A stretch of DNA of 64,000 bases from Cohnella laeviribosi DSM 21336 (GTDB lineage Bacteria; Bacillota; Bacilli; Paenibacillales; Paenibacillaceae), in contig NZ_KB899827.1 of the NCBI RefSeq assembly GCF_000378425.1, forward strand, positions 1 to 64,000, read 5' to 3'. Position numbers and translations under genes: made by a program. Of this stretch, positions 1-9,582 are shown one piece after another; within the stretch, counting starts at the first letter, position 1, and every line of letters begins with the position of its first letter. Below the pieces are notes generated by a model that ran no database searches, was not told where the DNA came from, and saw only the letters and a list, made by a program, of their open reading frames with translations.

Positions 1-290
1 TGACTTCGCATATTCCGCAGGCCTCCCCAGATAAGAACGTCATCTGTCTGCCCGCGACCACCCAAGTCTACAGGACTAGCCCTTGGCGGCTTTGGATTTC
101 GTTGTGTTTTGGCAACTCATCCGACTAACCCTGCCTCCAATTGGGTTCGTGTACCTTGGCCCGTGCATTTGCCTCCGGCTTCCTTCAGATTCCGCCTCAC
201 GACGGACACCCTTGCCCTTGGCTACGGTAGGCGCTCGCCAGCCCCCGCTCGGGACTTTCACCCTAAAGATGACGTCCATGCTGGGCGTAC
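1..290 (-). mobile_element. 5' portion of a group II intron, class C type (partial)
   Basis: Read on the minus strand, the element starts at 290 with GTACGCCCAGCATGG, close to the GTGCGCCCAGCATGG start typical of bacterial class C introns. Domain I landmarks follow: a GGGTGAAAGTCCC block, CAAGGGTGTCCG, and GGCGGAATCTGAAGGAAGCC. The intron runs off the left edge, so its reverse transcriptase/maturase and 3' end are outside the window. It begins immediately after the U-run of the terminator at 296-327, the usual landing place of class C introns. Short open frames inside it are not genes. The 5' boundary is firm; subtype and activity cannot be judged without the rest. Confidence 0.85.
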
Positions 291-327
291 AAAAAACGGG
301 AGACAGCCTCACAAGGCCGTCTCCCGT
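291..327 (-). terminator. Intrinsic terminator of the Gfo/Idh-AraC operon
   Basis: On the minus strand an ACGGGAGAC/GTCTCCCGT stem with inner GCCT/AGGC pairs is followed by six T. It lies 15 bases beyond the stop codon of the dehydrogenase gene and abuts the group II intron. Confidence 0.88.
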
Positions 328-342
328 TGCCGTTTTGCCGCG

Positions 343-1425
343 TTATTGAGGCAGCTCGACCGAGACCTCGCGGCGCTGCTCCGCCGAGCGCAGCACGCCG
401 TCGATAATCGCCTGCTGAATCAGAATCTGCTCGCCGGGTATCGGCGCCGGGCGACCGTCGCGCACCGCTTCGGCGAAGTCGCGCACTTTCTCGTCGAACA
501 GGTTCAGCGAATGCTCGATCAGCGGCACCGGCGTTTCCGTATGGCCGCCGAACGCATCGTGGTAAACGGTCATGCTGCCGATCGAGCCGTCCCACACCCC
601 GGACCACGGCCCCGTGCCCGCCGGCGTCACTTTCAGGCCGGCATCCGTGCCGAGAAACAGCGTCGCGCCCAGTGAATCCATGTGCATCGCCCATGAAATT
701 TTGAACTGCAGCACGACATCGTTTTCAAACCGGACCATCGCCACGCCGAAATCCTCGACCTCGAAGCGGTCCGCCTCCGGATGGTATAGCGGATTCGTGC
801 CGAAGTGATTCGATGTGAACGCCGACACCGTGAGCGGACGCGGATAGCCGAGCGCGTTCAGCGCAAGGTCGAGCGAATAGCAGCCGATATCCGCCATCGC
901 CCCCGCCCCGGCAAGATCCTTGCGGATGAAGGTTCCGCCCGGCATGCCCCGGCGCCTTCCGCCGCCCGTTTCGACATAGTACACTTTGCCGAGACGGCCG
1001 GACTGCACGATCTCCTGCAACCGCTTCATATTCGGATCGTAGCGCGGCTGGAAGCCGATGCTCAGCATGTTGCCCGTCTCCCGCGCCGCCTGCGTCATCT
1101 CGACCGCTTCCTCAAGCGTGACCGACATCGGCTTTTCCAGCAGCACCTGCTTGCCTGCGCGCAGCGAGTCGATACTCGTCCGGTGATGGGAAGCGTTCGG
1201 CGTACAGATGCTTACCGCATCCAGATCGTACGCAAGCAATTCCGTATGGCTGTCAAAAGCGGCCGCTTCCGTCAGCCCGTTCGCCTCCGCGAACTGCCTC
1301 GCCTTGCCCGGGATCACGTCCGCCACCGCCACGATGTCGACGAACGGCAGCTTGCGGTAGGCCGAGACATGCGCGCGGGCGATCCCGCCCGTTCCGATAA
1401 TGCCGACTTTGATTCGTTTTTCCAT
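343..1425 (-). CDS. Gfo/Idh/MocA family NAD(P)-dependent oxidoreductase
   Basis: A 360-residue protein with the family's usual length. The N-terminal Rossmann fold carries GIIGTGGIA at residues 8-16, and the EKP motif, whose lysine is the usual catalytic residue, is at 97-99. A C-terminal alpha/beta domain follows. Members oxidise or reduce sugars and inositols with NAD(P). It is the last gene of a three-gene minus-strand operon (dehydrogenase, AraC regulator, dehydrogenase), 42 bases after the regulator, which suggests use of a carbohydrate sensed by the regulator. The substrate cannot be read from sequence. It is followed by a terminator and the group II intron. Confidence 0.9.
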   Translation of the reverse strand: MEKRIKVGIIGTGGIARAHVSAYRKLPFVDIVAVADVIPGKARQFAEANGLTEAAAFDSHTELLAYDLDAVSICTPNASHHRTSIDSLRAGKQVLLEKPMSVTLEEAVEMTQAARETGNMLSIGFQPRYDPNMKRLQEIVQSGRLGKVYYVETGGGRRRGMPGGTFIRKDLAGAGAMADIGCYSLDLALNALGYPRPLTVSAFTSNHFGTNPLYHPEADRFEVEDFGVAMVRFENDVVLQFKISWAMHMDSLGATLFLGTDAGLKVTPAGTGPWSGVWDGSIGSMTVYHDAFGGHTETPVPLIEHSLNLFDEKVRDFAEAVRDGRPAPIPGEQILIQQAIIDGVLRSAEQRREVSVELPQ

Positions 1426-1467
1426 GGTAAGCCGCTTCCTCCCTGTCCGTGTTTCGGCTGTTCCGCC

Positions 1468-2445
1468 TTAGCGGGCCCCGCGCTTGTGCTTGCGGCGGTA
1501 GGCCGAGGGCGTCATGCCGAATTTGTTTTTGAATACGGGATACAAATAGTTCGGATTGCCGAATCCGTACCTCAGCGCGATTTCTTCGACCGAAAGGTCG
1601 CTTTGCAGCAGCTCCGAGCCGATCCGCTGCATCCGCGCGTTCTCCACCCATTCGCGGAACGTCGTCCGGCCTTCGCTCCTGAATATGCGCTGCAGCTGCC
1701 GGGGGCTGACCTGCACGCGTTCGGCCACTTCCTCCAGCGCAATCGGACGATCGGCATTGTCCTCGATGTACTGCGTTGCGAGCCGGAAGCGGTGTCCGTT
1801 CATGTCCCGCACGGGAAAACGCGCGGCCTCGTCCGGCTGGGCGAACACCCGCGACGATCTCAGCAAAATTTGAATGATGATCTGCTTCATCGTCGTGTAA
1901 AATCCGGTTCCCTGGTTTTCCCAGGTGCGATACGCCTCCAGAAATCCCGGCATGGCCTGGTAGCGGTCGGGCACGGGATAGCTCGGCATCGTCTGCAGCA
2001 GACGGACGCATTCCTCGGCCTCTCTCGCTTCCAGCTCGTCTCCCCATCCGTCCGGCGCCGCCCCGGCGAGCGGCACGATCTCGCAATGCAGGCACAACTC
2101 ATGCATCGGGTCGTCTTCGTCCGACTGCTGCTCGTGCATCACGTCCGGCCCGGTCAAGTAAAACATCCCCTCGCGCAGCTCGTAAACGGTGCCGTCGATT
2201 ACAACCGTTCCCTTGCCTTTGGGAATAAAATGAAACTCGAATTCGGAATGCTTATGCATCGGGATCAGGTGGCCCGGGGGAAAAGAAGCCAGATGGCAGC
2301 GCAGCACGCGAATGCCGAACCGCCCCCAGCGGAACTGCAAATCGAGCCGGTCCATCCCGTAGCGTTTTTCCGCCATTCGCGCATAGGGAAACGAAACCGC
2401 CGCCGCCTTCCGTTCGTGCGCGTTCGAACGTTCTTCCGTCTGCAT
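1468..2445 (-). CDS. AraC family regulator with N-terminal cupin sensor domain
   Basis: A cytoplasmic transcription factor of about 325 residues. The N-terminal half resembles an AraC-type cupin (HSEFEFHFIPKGKG). The last ~100 residues form the double helix-turn-helix domain, with ALEEVAERVQVSPRQLQRIF and ending in FGMTPSAYRRKHKRG. I chose the second methionine (MQTEERS) because GGAGGGG lies six bases ahead of it; an upstream ATG at 2478 has no such site. It sits between two Gfo/Idh dehydrogenases on the same strand and probably controls them. The ligand is unknown. Confidence 0.88.
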   Translation of the reverse strand: MQTEERSNAHERKAAAVSFPYARMAEKRYGMDRLDLQFRWGRFGIRVLRCHLASFPPGHLIPMHKHSEFEFHFIPKGKGTVVIDGTVYELREGMFYLTGPDVMHEQQSDEDDPMHELCLHCEIVPLAGAAPDGWGDELEAREAEECVRLLQTMPSYPVPDRYQAMPGFLEAYRTWENQGTGFYTTMKQIIIQILLRSSRVFAQPDEAARFPVRDMNGHRFRLATQYIEDNADRPIALEEVAERVQVSPRQLQRIFRSEGRTTFREWVENARMQRIGSELLQSDLSVEEIALRYGFGNPNYLYPVFKNKFGMTPSAYRRKHKRGAR

Positions 2446-2490
2446 GCCTTCCCCCTCCAGTCCTTTTTTTCCATGCAAATGCTTGGCCGC

Positions 2491-3480
2491 TTAGCTTTCC
2501 AGCTCCTCGAGCCGAATCTGGCGCCGCTCTTCGTACGAACGGTTCGACGCTTCCATCAGCTTCGTCAAATCGAGGGCGAGCGCCACATTTTCCGTTGCTT
2601 CCGTCCCTTTTTGAATATGTTCTACCCATTGGCTGAACGCGGAAGGAAGCGGCTTGCCGAGCGGCACCTCATGCCAGCCTTCGCCTTTGCGGTTGCTGCG
2701 CACAAGCAGCTTCTCCTCCGGGAAGCCGAACAGCAGCGTGCCCTCGGTGCCGTGCACTTCGATGGAAAACGGCGAATGGCTGTTGACAAAGCCCGCTTCC
2801 ACGATGCCAAGCGCTCCGTCCTTGTATTGTAAAACGCTTACAGCATTGTCCTCGACCTCGCGCCCCGTCACAAAGCCGAAGCCGGACGTCACCGCATCCG
2901 GAAGCCCGAGAAACAGCCGCACCAGGTACATCGGGTGGCAGCCGAGATCGATCAGCGCGCCGCCCGCGCATTGTTCCTTGGAATAGAAATGCTCGGGCAG
3001 CCAGTTCGCGATCGCCCCGTTGTGCGACAGACGAACTCTGGCCAACGTCAGCTTGCCGAGCGCGCCTTCCGCCAGCACGCCGGCAATCGCCTGCGTATAG
3101 CCGTCATACAGCCGGGGCAGGGAAACCGTCAGCTTGACTCCCGCTTCTTTGACCGCCGCCAAAATTTCGCCGGCTTCCTTCAGCGTCGGCGCGAGCACTT
3201 TTTCCGTAAAAATATGTTTGCCTGCCTTGGCCGCCTTTACCATCACGTCCCGGTGGAGATGGGTCGGCGCATCCACGACGACGGCGTCAATGTCCTTGCG
3301 CGCCAGCAGGTCATCAAGCGATTCGTAAAAAGGAACATTGTACTTGGCCGCCTTCTCCCGTCCCCGCTCCGGCCGTTCGTCCCAGACAGCGGCAATTTCC
3401 GTATCGGGATGGTCCAGCACCTGTCTCGTGTAATCCTCCGCGTGCACATGCCAGTAGCTTAACATGCCTACCCGAATCAT
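2491..3480 (-). CDS. Gfo/Idh/MocA family oxidoreductase, divergent nucleotide loop
   Basis: A 329-residue protein of the Gfo/Idh/MocA family and the first gene of the operon. The dinucleotide loop is atypical: VGMLSYWHVHAED replaces the usual GxGxxG, and the lysine motif reads TEKVLAP instead of EKP. The rest is typical, including ALIDLGCHPMYLVRLFLGLP, where the family has its conserved Asp/His. The low similarity to the neighbouring dehydrogenase shows this is not a recent duplication. Cofactor preference is uncertain. Confidence 0.87.
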   Translation of the reverse strand: MIRVGMLSYWHVHAEDYTRQVLDHPDTEIAAVWDERPERGREKAAKYNVPFYESLDDLLARKDIDAVVVDAPTHLHRDVMVKAAKAGKHIFTEKVLAPTLKEAGEILAAVKEAGVKLTVSLPRLYDGYTQAIAGVLAEGALGKLTLARVRLSHNGAIANWLPEHFYSKEQCAGGALIDLGCHPMYLVRLFLGLPDAVTSGFGFVTGREVEDNAVSVLQYKDGALGIVEAGFVNSHSPFSIEVHGTEGTLLFGFPEEKLLVRSNRKGEGWHEVPLGKPLPSAFSQWVEHIQKGTEATENVALALDLTKLMEASNRSYEERRQIRLEELES

Positions 3481-3535
3481 CCGTCTCGCCCCTCACTTTA
3501 AATATACGACACAAGGAGAAGATATCATATGAGTT

Positions 3536-3552
3536 TGCATTACATAAATGCA
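3536..3552. promoter_or_regulatory. Perfect 6-5-6 palindrome upstream of the Gfo/Idh-AraC operon
   Basis: TGCATT-ACATA-AATGCA lies 56 bases upstream of the first operon gene. Position and symmetry fit an operator. The regulator is unknown; the AraC protein of this operon would more typically bind direct repeats. Confidence 0.35.
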
Positions 3553-3662
3553 TTTTCACGCCATTCCGACTATAAAAATGCGACAATTTGTTTTCTCTCG
3601 CTTCTTTCCCCCGCGCCGAAGGAACCGCCGCCGGTAGGCTTGACGGACCCTGCCGGAAAAAC

Positions 3663-3692
3663 AAAAAGGCCCCCCGAAAGGGGAGCCTTCTT
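3663..3692 (-). terminator. Intrinsic terminator after groEL
   Basis: On the minus strand AAGGCTCCCC/GGGGGGCCTT forms a stem around TTTC and runs into a T-tract, 18 bases after the groEL stop codon. Confidence 0.88.
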
Positions 3693-3709
3693 TCCGGCTT
3701 AGCCGGTTA

Positions 3710-5335
<1,626 letters not shown>

Positions 5336-5417
5336 TCAAAACCCTCCTCAAAATATCCTTGATCGTACGTATTCAAAAAACGTTGTTTATGTGGGTATAT
5401 CGCGCCCCCGCGGCCCA

Positions 5418-5702
5418 TTAGCCGACGATGGCGTGGATGTCGCTTTCTTTCATAATCAAATACTCTTTGCCCTCATACTTGATCTCGGTGCCGGCATACT
5501 TGGAGAACAGCACCCGGTCGCCGACTTTCACTTCGAGAGCAATGCGCTGGCCGTCCTTGTTCAAAGCGCCGCTTCCCACCGCGACGACCGTTCCTTCTTG
5601 CGGTTTTTCCTTCGCCGTGTCCGGCAGAACGATGCCGCTAGCGGTTTTCTCTTCTTTGGCACTCGGCTCGACAAGTACGCGATCGCCCAAAGGTTTGATC
5701 AT
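5418..5702 (-). CDS. groES: Co-chaperonin GroES (Hsp10)
   Basis: A 94-residue GroES, the lid of the chaperonin chamber. [20 protein letters not shown], the mobile loop KTASGIVLP at about 20-28, and the C-terminal ILAIVG-like end (DIHAIVG) are all present. AAAGGAGG lies nine bases before the ATG. It is the first gene of the bicistronic groES-groEL operon, directly behind the HrcA operator. Confidence 0.99.
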   Translation of the reverse strand: MIKPLGDRVLVEPSAKEEKTASGIVLPDTAKEKPQEGTVVAVGSGALNKDGQRIALEVKVGDRVLFSKYAGTEIKYEGKEYLIMKESDIHAIVG

Positions 5703-5753
5703 GAAAATAGCCTCCTTTAGAACAAAGCTTGATTTGTATTTTTCATGTTCTTG

Positions 5754-5780
5754 TTAGCACTCGATTGTCTAAAGTGCTAA
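5754..5780 (-). promoter_or_regulatory. CIRCE operator (HrcA binding site)
   Basis: A 9-9-9 inverted repeat: TTAGCACTC on the plus strand, nine spacer bases, then AAGTGCTAA, one base off the consensus GAGTGCTAA. It lies between the promoter and the groES ribosome binding site, the standard place for HrcA repression. hrcA itself is not in the window. Confidence 0.96.
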
Positions 5781-5792
5781 CAGACAATTATT

Positions 5793-5821
5793 ATGATACT
5801 GATTTTGGGAGTGCTTTTCAA
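5793..5821 (-). promoter_or_regulatory. Sigma-A promoter of groES-groEL
   Basis: On the minus strand TTGAAA and TATCAT are separated by 17 bases and lie immediately upstream of CIRCE, so a repressor on CIRCE would overlap the transcription start. Confidence 0.8.
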
Positions 5822-5883
5822 GTCCTTTTCCGTTAAAATTGGCCGGCAAAAACGGGTCTCCGGCCGCATGTGGCGGAAACCTG

Positions 5884-5914
5884 AAAAGAGCGCCGTCCCG
5901 GCAGCGGAACGGCG
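5884..5914 (-). terminator. Intrinsic terminator after the chemotaxis receptor
   Basis: On the minus strand GCGCCGT and ACGGCGC pair around a GC-rich loop and run into CTCTTTTC, about 45 bases after the receptor stop codon. Confidence 0.7.
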
Positions 5915-5957
5915 CGTAGGTACGACATCAATTATTTCCCCATCTTTCTGCGTTCAT

Positions 5958-7235
5958 TCAGACGCGGTAATTCCCGGTCATTCCTTTCAGGCGCGATGCC
6001 ATTGCGCTCAGATTGCGGGCCGTCCGGGCCATCTCCTCCGTCGAGGACAACTGCTGCTCTGTCATGGCGGACATCTGCTGGGAAAAGGAGGCCGTCTCTT
6101 CCGTAATCTGCGTAATGTCCTGAATGGACTTCAGCACGGCCTGGCTTCCTGCCGACATCTGCTCCACGGCCGCAGCCGCTTCGATAATATTTCCGCTGAA
6201 TTTGCTCACTTCGTCCACGATTTCGCGGAACGCTTCCTCCGCCGTGCGCATGCCGGTTACGGCGCCGTAGACCTGCTCCGCGCTCTGCTCGAACATTCCG
6301 GCCAAAGCACCGATGTCGTCCGACATCGTCTCCAGCGTGCTGCCGATCTGAACGGCCGATTGCTGCGTCTGGTCGGCCAGCTTGCGGATTTCCTGGGCGA
6401 CGACGGCAAAGCCGCGTCCGTGTTCGCCGGCTCTCGCCGCTTCGATGGCGGCGTTAAGCGCCAGCAGGTGCGTCTGGTTGGAGACTTCCGATATGTACCC
6501 GATGACTTCCAACACCTGGGAGGACTGCTGGTTCAACCGCCGGACCGTTTCCAGCAAAGACCGGAAAGCGGACTCGACCTCGACCACGTCGGCAGCCGCT
6601 TTTTGCAGCAGCGCGGAACCGCTCTCCGCCCGGTTGCGCGCGGACATGGCCGTGTCCGACACGCCGGTTGTCGTCTCCGCCACCTGATGAAGGCCGTCCA
6701 TCGTCTCGAGCATGACGGCGGAAATGTGTTGCGACTGCGTCACCTGCGTCTCCGAACCGTTTGCGACACGCTCGACCGCGCGCGTGACTTCCGCGCTGAC
6801 TTTGGCGTTCTCGTCCGCGCCCTGCTGCAGCAGCACCGCCGCGGCCGCAAGCTCCGCCGTGCTGTCTCGCAGCTCGCGCATCATCTTCTGCAGGCCGCTC
6901 AGCATATCGTTCGCCGCCTGGGCCAAATCGCCCACCTCATCCTGCGACCGGAAGTCGATCCGGCGGGTCAGGTCGCCGCCCGAACCGGCGATATCCTTCA
7001 AAGCGGACGTTACGCGGCCGATCGGTTCGACGACGGACCGGTTCAGATACACGATCACGTATCCCAAGGCGATGAAAAGCACCGCTTCGATGGCGACGAC
7101 CCCGAAGAACAGCAGTTTATCCTTCGCCCAGTCCATGCCGAGAAGCATCAGCGCCAAAGCGGCCGCCTGCAGCACGGCAGCGACGCCTCCGAAAATCCCC
7201 AACTTTTTTCCCAGTCCGATGCCCGCACTTCTCAT
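5958..7235 (-). CDS. Methyl-accepting chemotaxis protein without an extracytoplasmic sensor
   Basis: A 425-residue receptor. Two hydrophobic segments at about 11-32 and 40-65 are joined by only a few residues (MDWAKDK), so no ligand domain lies outside the membrane. A HAMP region (about 65-120) and a long signalling coiled coil follow. The conserved hairpin tip NQTHLLALNAAIEAARAGEHG is at about 250-270 and would couple to CheA/CheW. AAGGAG precedes the start. It may sense a membrane or cytoplasmic state, or act with a partner. It is a single gene next to groES with no chemotaxis genes nearby. Confidence 0.9.
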   Translation of the reverse strand: MRSAGIGLGKKLGIFGGVAAVLQAAALALMLLGMDWAKDKLLFFGVVAIEAVLFIALGYVIVYLNRSVVEPIGRVTSALKDIAGSGGDLTRRIDFRSQDEVGDLAQAANDMLSGLQKMMRELRDSTAELAAAAVLLQQGADENAKVSAEVTRAVERVANGSETQVTQSQHISAVMLETMDGLHQVAETTTGVSDTAMSARNRAESGSALLQKAAADVVEVESAFRSLLETVRRLNQQSSQVLEVIGYISEVSNQTHLLALNAAIEAARAGEHGRGFAVVAQEIRKLADQTQQSAVQIGSTLETMSDDIGALAGMFEQSAEQVYGAVTGMRTAEEAFREIVDEVSKFSGNIIEAAAAVEQMSAGSQAVLKSIQDITQITEETASFSQQMSAMTEQQLSSTEEMARTARNLSAMASRLKGMTGNYRV

Positions 7236-7507
7236 AAACTCGACTCCTTCCCTTCCGTCCCGCGAAAAAATATAACGATGGCCCTAAAATATGTAATCGC
7301 TTCCAGGCGATTGTGCTACCAGTTTACCATAAATTTGTCGCAAAGAACATCGGGAAACAGCAAATGCTGTCATTTTTCGTCATAAAACGCATTTTCATGG
7401 AAAGGAGCCGAGATCGTTCATCGGAAAGGAAAGCGGGGAGATCCGGGCAAGGAAGCGCAACAGTTCACGCAAAAAAACGGCGAACCAGCGGCCCCGCCAT
7501 CAAACGG

Positions 7508-8318
7508 CATGTAGTCCGCTCAGTACCCTTCTTTGCCGCCAGTCTCGCCGTTCACCCTTCATGTAGTCCGCTCAGTACCCTTCTTTGCCGTCAGTCTCGA
7601 CGCACACCCTTCATGTAGTCCGCTCAGTACCCTTCTTTGCCGTCAGTCTCGAAGTTAAACCTTCATGTAGTCCGTCCAGTACCCTTCTTTGCCGTCAGTC
7701 TCGCCGTTCACCCTTCATGTAGTCCGCTCAGTACCTCTCTTTACCGCCACCGCCACTGCTAACGCGCCAAGCAGTCCGTTCACTACCTCACATGGCCCCG
7801 AGCGGTTATATTGGATTTTGTGCAGGATACCGGCGAATTTCGCTCATTTACGGAACCTATGTTGAATTGTCTCCAATGAAACGGCCCGAGAGCGTAGCGG
7901 ATGCGGCTTCTGCGGGCCAAAAAACTGGATATATCCAACATAGACCGGCTTTCGGCGCCTGAACGGCGTATTGGGTTGGATTTTTCCAATTAGACGCGTA
8001 GCTGGGTTGCTATTTAGTCCCGATGGGGATATAAACGCACAGGCTGCGGATGCTCATAGGTTACGGAGGCTCTATGGCCGTGGTTGCGATAAATGGCCGA
8101 AGTTGCGGTATAGGGGCAGTTGCGGTATAGGGGCAGTTGCGATTATAGCCGCTGTAACGATATGGCTGGAATTGCGATTATAGCCGCGGTGGCTATACAG
8201 CGACCGGTTGCGATGAACGAACAGCCGCCGCGTGCTCTTGAACAACTGCGGCCGCTGCCGGCTTGCCGTTTTCGATTCTCCTTTCGGGTACAGCGCGATT
8301 CTTGGGGCAGGGGGCATT
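7508..8318 (+). repeat. Composite intergenic repeat, copy A: 52-bp tandem units plus conserved tail
   Basis: Six head-to-tail units of 52 bases start at 7508, 7560, 7612, 7664, 7716 and 7768. The first ~30 bases (CATGTAGTCCGCTCAGTACC...) are best conserved. A ~550-base tail follows with several TTGGA...TCCAA hairpins, for example TTGGATTTTTCCAA near 7976, and repeated GTTGCGGTATAGGGGC / GTTGCGATTATAGCC words. Copy B at 27763-28668 has the same parts in the same order and orientation. No credible gene or ribosome binding site is seen. This fills most of the 1.2 kb between the chemotaxis receptor and tatC. Confidence 0.88.
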
Positions 8319-8397
8319 ATCCAACCGCCGTCCAATAAGGCTCATCCCATGCTCGACAAGAGCGTTTGGGATGTTTGTCTGTTAACGAGCCAGCCGT

Positions 8398-8433
8398 ACA
8401 AAAAAGCCGAGAAGGGCAACCCCTCTCGACTCG
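8398..8433 (-). terminator. Intrinsic terminator after tatC
   Basis: On the minus strand GTCGAGAGGGG and CCCTTCTCGGC pair and run into six T, just past the tatC stop codon. Confidence 0.82.
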
Positions 8434-8442
8434 GGAGACGAT

Positions 8443-9279
8443 TCACGTTTTCGAACCGGCCGTCCCCGCTCCGCTTGCCGCCTCGCGCTCCCATTGTTCC
8501 TCCCATTCCTGCTGCCGCGCCAGCTTTTTCCGATAAGCGGCGGAGGACAGCAGAATGCTCAGTTCGTACAGCACGATGAGCGGCACGGCCACCAGCAAAT
8601 CCGAGATCACGTCCGGCGGCGTGATGACCGTCCCGACGAAGACCATGACAAACCAGGCCAGCCGGCGGAACTTCTTCAGAAACTGCGGGTTCAGAATGCC
8701 CAGCCGGGTCAAAAACAAAATCAAAAGCGGAAGCTCGAACAAAACGGCGAGCGGCAGCACGATATTAAACAGGAAGGAGAAATATTGCGCGGCTCCGTAA
8801 GTCTGCTCGAGTCCCAGCGTTTCCGTCATCTTCTCCGTAAAGGAATAAGCCATCGGGAAAACGACGTAATAGCCGAAAAGAATGCCGGCGACAAGCATGA
8901 CAAGAGCCCCCGGCACATACCGGAGCGCGGCTTTTTGTTCCTGCGGGTGAAGCGCCGGACGGACGAACAGCCACATTTGAACCATGGCAAAAGGGATAAC
9001 CACGACAAAGGAGACGACGAAAGCGAATTTCATGTATAAGCCGATCGCGTCCCAGGGCGAGAAGGTGTGCAGATCGATCCTCTCCGTCGGAGCCGCCGCC
9101 ACGAGATAGTCGAACAGCGGCTTGGCGCAGAACAAACCGCCGACCAATCCGAGAACAAACACGATCAGAACGTAAATGACGCGTCTTCTCAGTTCGCCGA
9201 TATGCTCCAAAAGAGGCATCCAGCCTTCGCCCGCTGGAAATTCCCCGGGAGAGTCGGTTCGTTCGTTCCGTTTCGTCAT
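8443..9279 (-). CDS. tatC: Twin-arginine translocase subunit TatC
   Basis: A 278-residue polytopic membrane protein with six predicted helices. It is the Tat component that recognises twin-arginine signal peptides. The family N-terminal motif LLEHIGELRRRVIYVL is at about 23-38, and the conserved FxP-like region (FGYYVVFPMAYSF) lies mid-protein. One base separates its ATG from the tatA stop codon. The upstream molybdenum-cofactor genes are a sensible partner, since cofactor-containing enzymes are classic folded Tat cargo. Confidence 0.97.
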   Translation of the reverse strand: MTKRNERTDSPGEFPAGEGWMPLLEHIGELRRRVIYVLIVFVLGLVGGLFCAKPLFDYLVAAAPTERIDLHTFSPWDAIGLYMKFAFVVSFVVVIPFAMVQMWLFVRPALHPQEQKAALRYVPGALVMLVAGILFGYYVVFPMAYSFTEKMTETLGLEQTYGAAQYFSFLFNIVLPLAVLFELPLLILFLTRLGILNPQFLKKFRRLAWFVMVFVGTVITPPDVISDLLVAVPLIVLYELSILLSSAAYRKKLARQQEWEEQWEREAASGAGTAGSKT

Positions 9280-9280
9280 A

Positions 9281-9520
9281 TTATTCCGGCAGTCGCCTTT
9301 CCGCTTTCGGCTGCTCCGGCTTCGCTTGCGTTTCCCCTTCCGAAGCGCCGACTTCGATGCGGCGGGACGGATTATCTTCCATGATATCGTTCGCGCCCCG
9401 CTTGAATTCCCGCAGCGTGCGGCCTACCGCTCTGCCCAATTCCGGCAGCTTGTTGGGACCGAACAACAGAAGCGCGACCACCACGAGCAAAATCATTCCT
9501 GTAGCGCCGATGCCAGACAT
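9281..9520 (-). CDS. tatA: Twin-arginine translocase subunit TatA
   Basis: A 79-residue protein with one N-terminal transmembrane helix (GMILLVVVALLLFG), the FGPNKLPELGRAVG hinge and amphipathic helix, and a charged tail. It forms the pore-associated oligomer of the Tat system. It is immediately upstream of tatC, as in the tatAY-tatCY pair of B. subtilis. Confidence 0.96.
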   Translation of the reverse strand: MSGIGATGMILLVVVALLLFGPNKLPELGRAVGRTLREFKRGANDIMEDNPSRRIEVGASEGETQAKPEQPKAERRLPE

Positions 9521-9582
9521 CCAAAAGCCTCCTTGTTTGAAATCAAATGATCTTGCTTGTCTTAAAGGGCGGCCGTTCGCGA

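Noticed and set aside
83..675. Small proteins encoded at the left edge
   Set aside because: These frames lie in group II intron RNA and antisense to the dehydrogenase.
805..2832. 675-codon open frame antisense to the Gfo/Idh-AraC operon
   Set aside because: Crosses three real genes on the opposite strand, and its composition is typical of antisense shadows.
7508..7790. CRISPR-like array (constant ~30 bases plus variable ~22 bases)
   Set aside because: The 'spacers' are clearly related to one another, the repeats are imperfect, and no cas genes are present. It is an ordinary tandem repeat.
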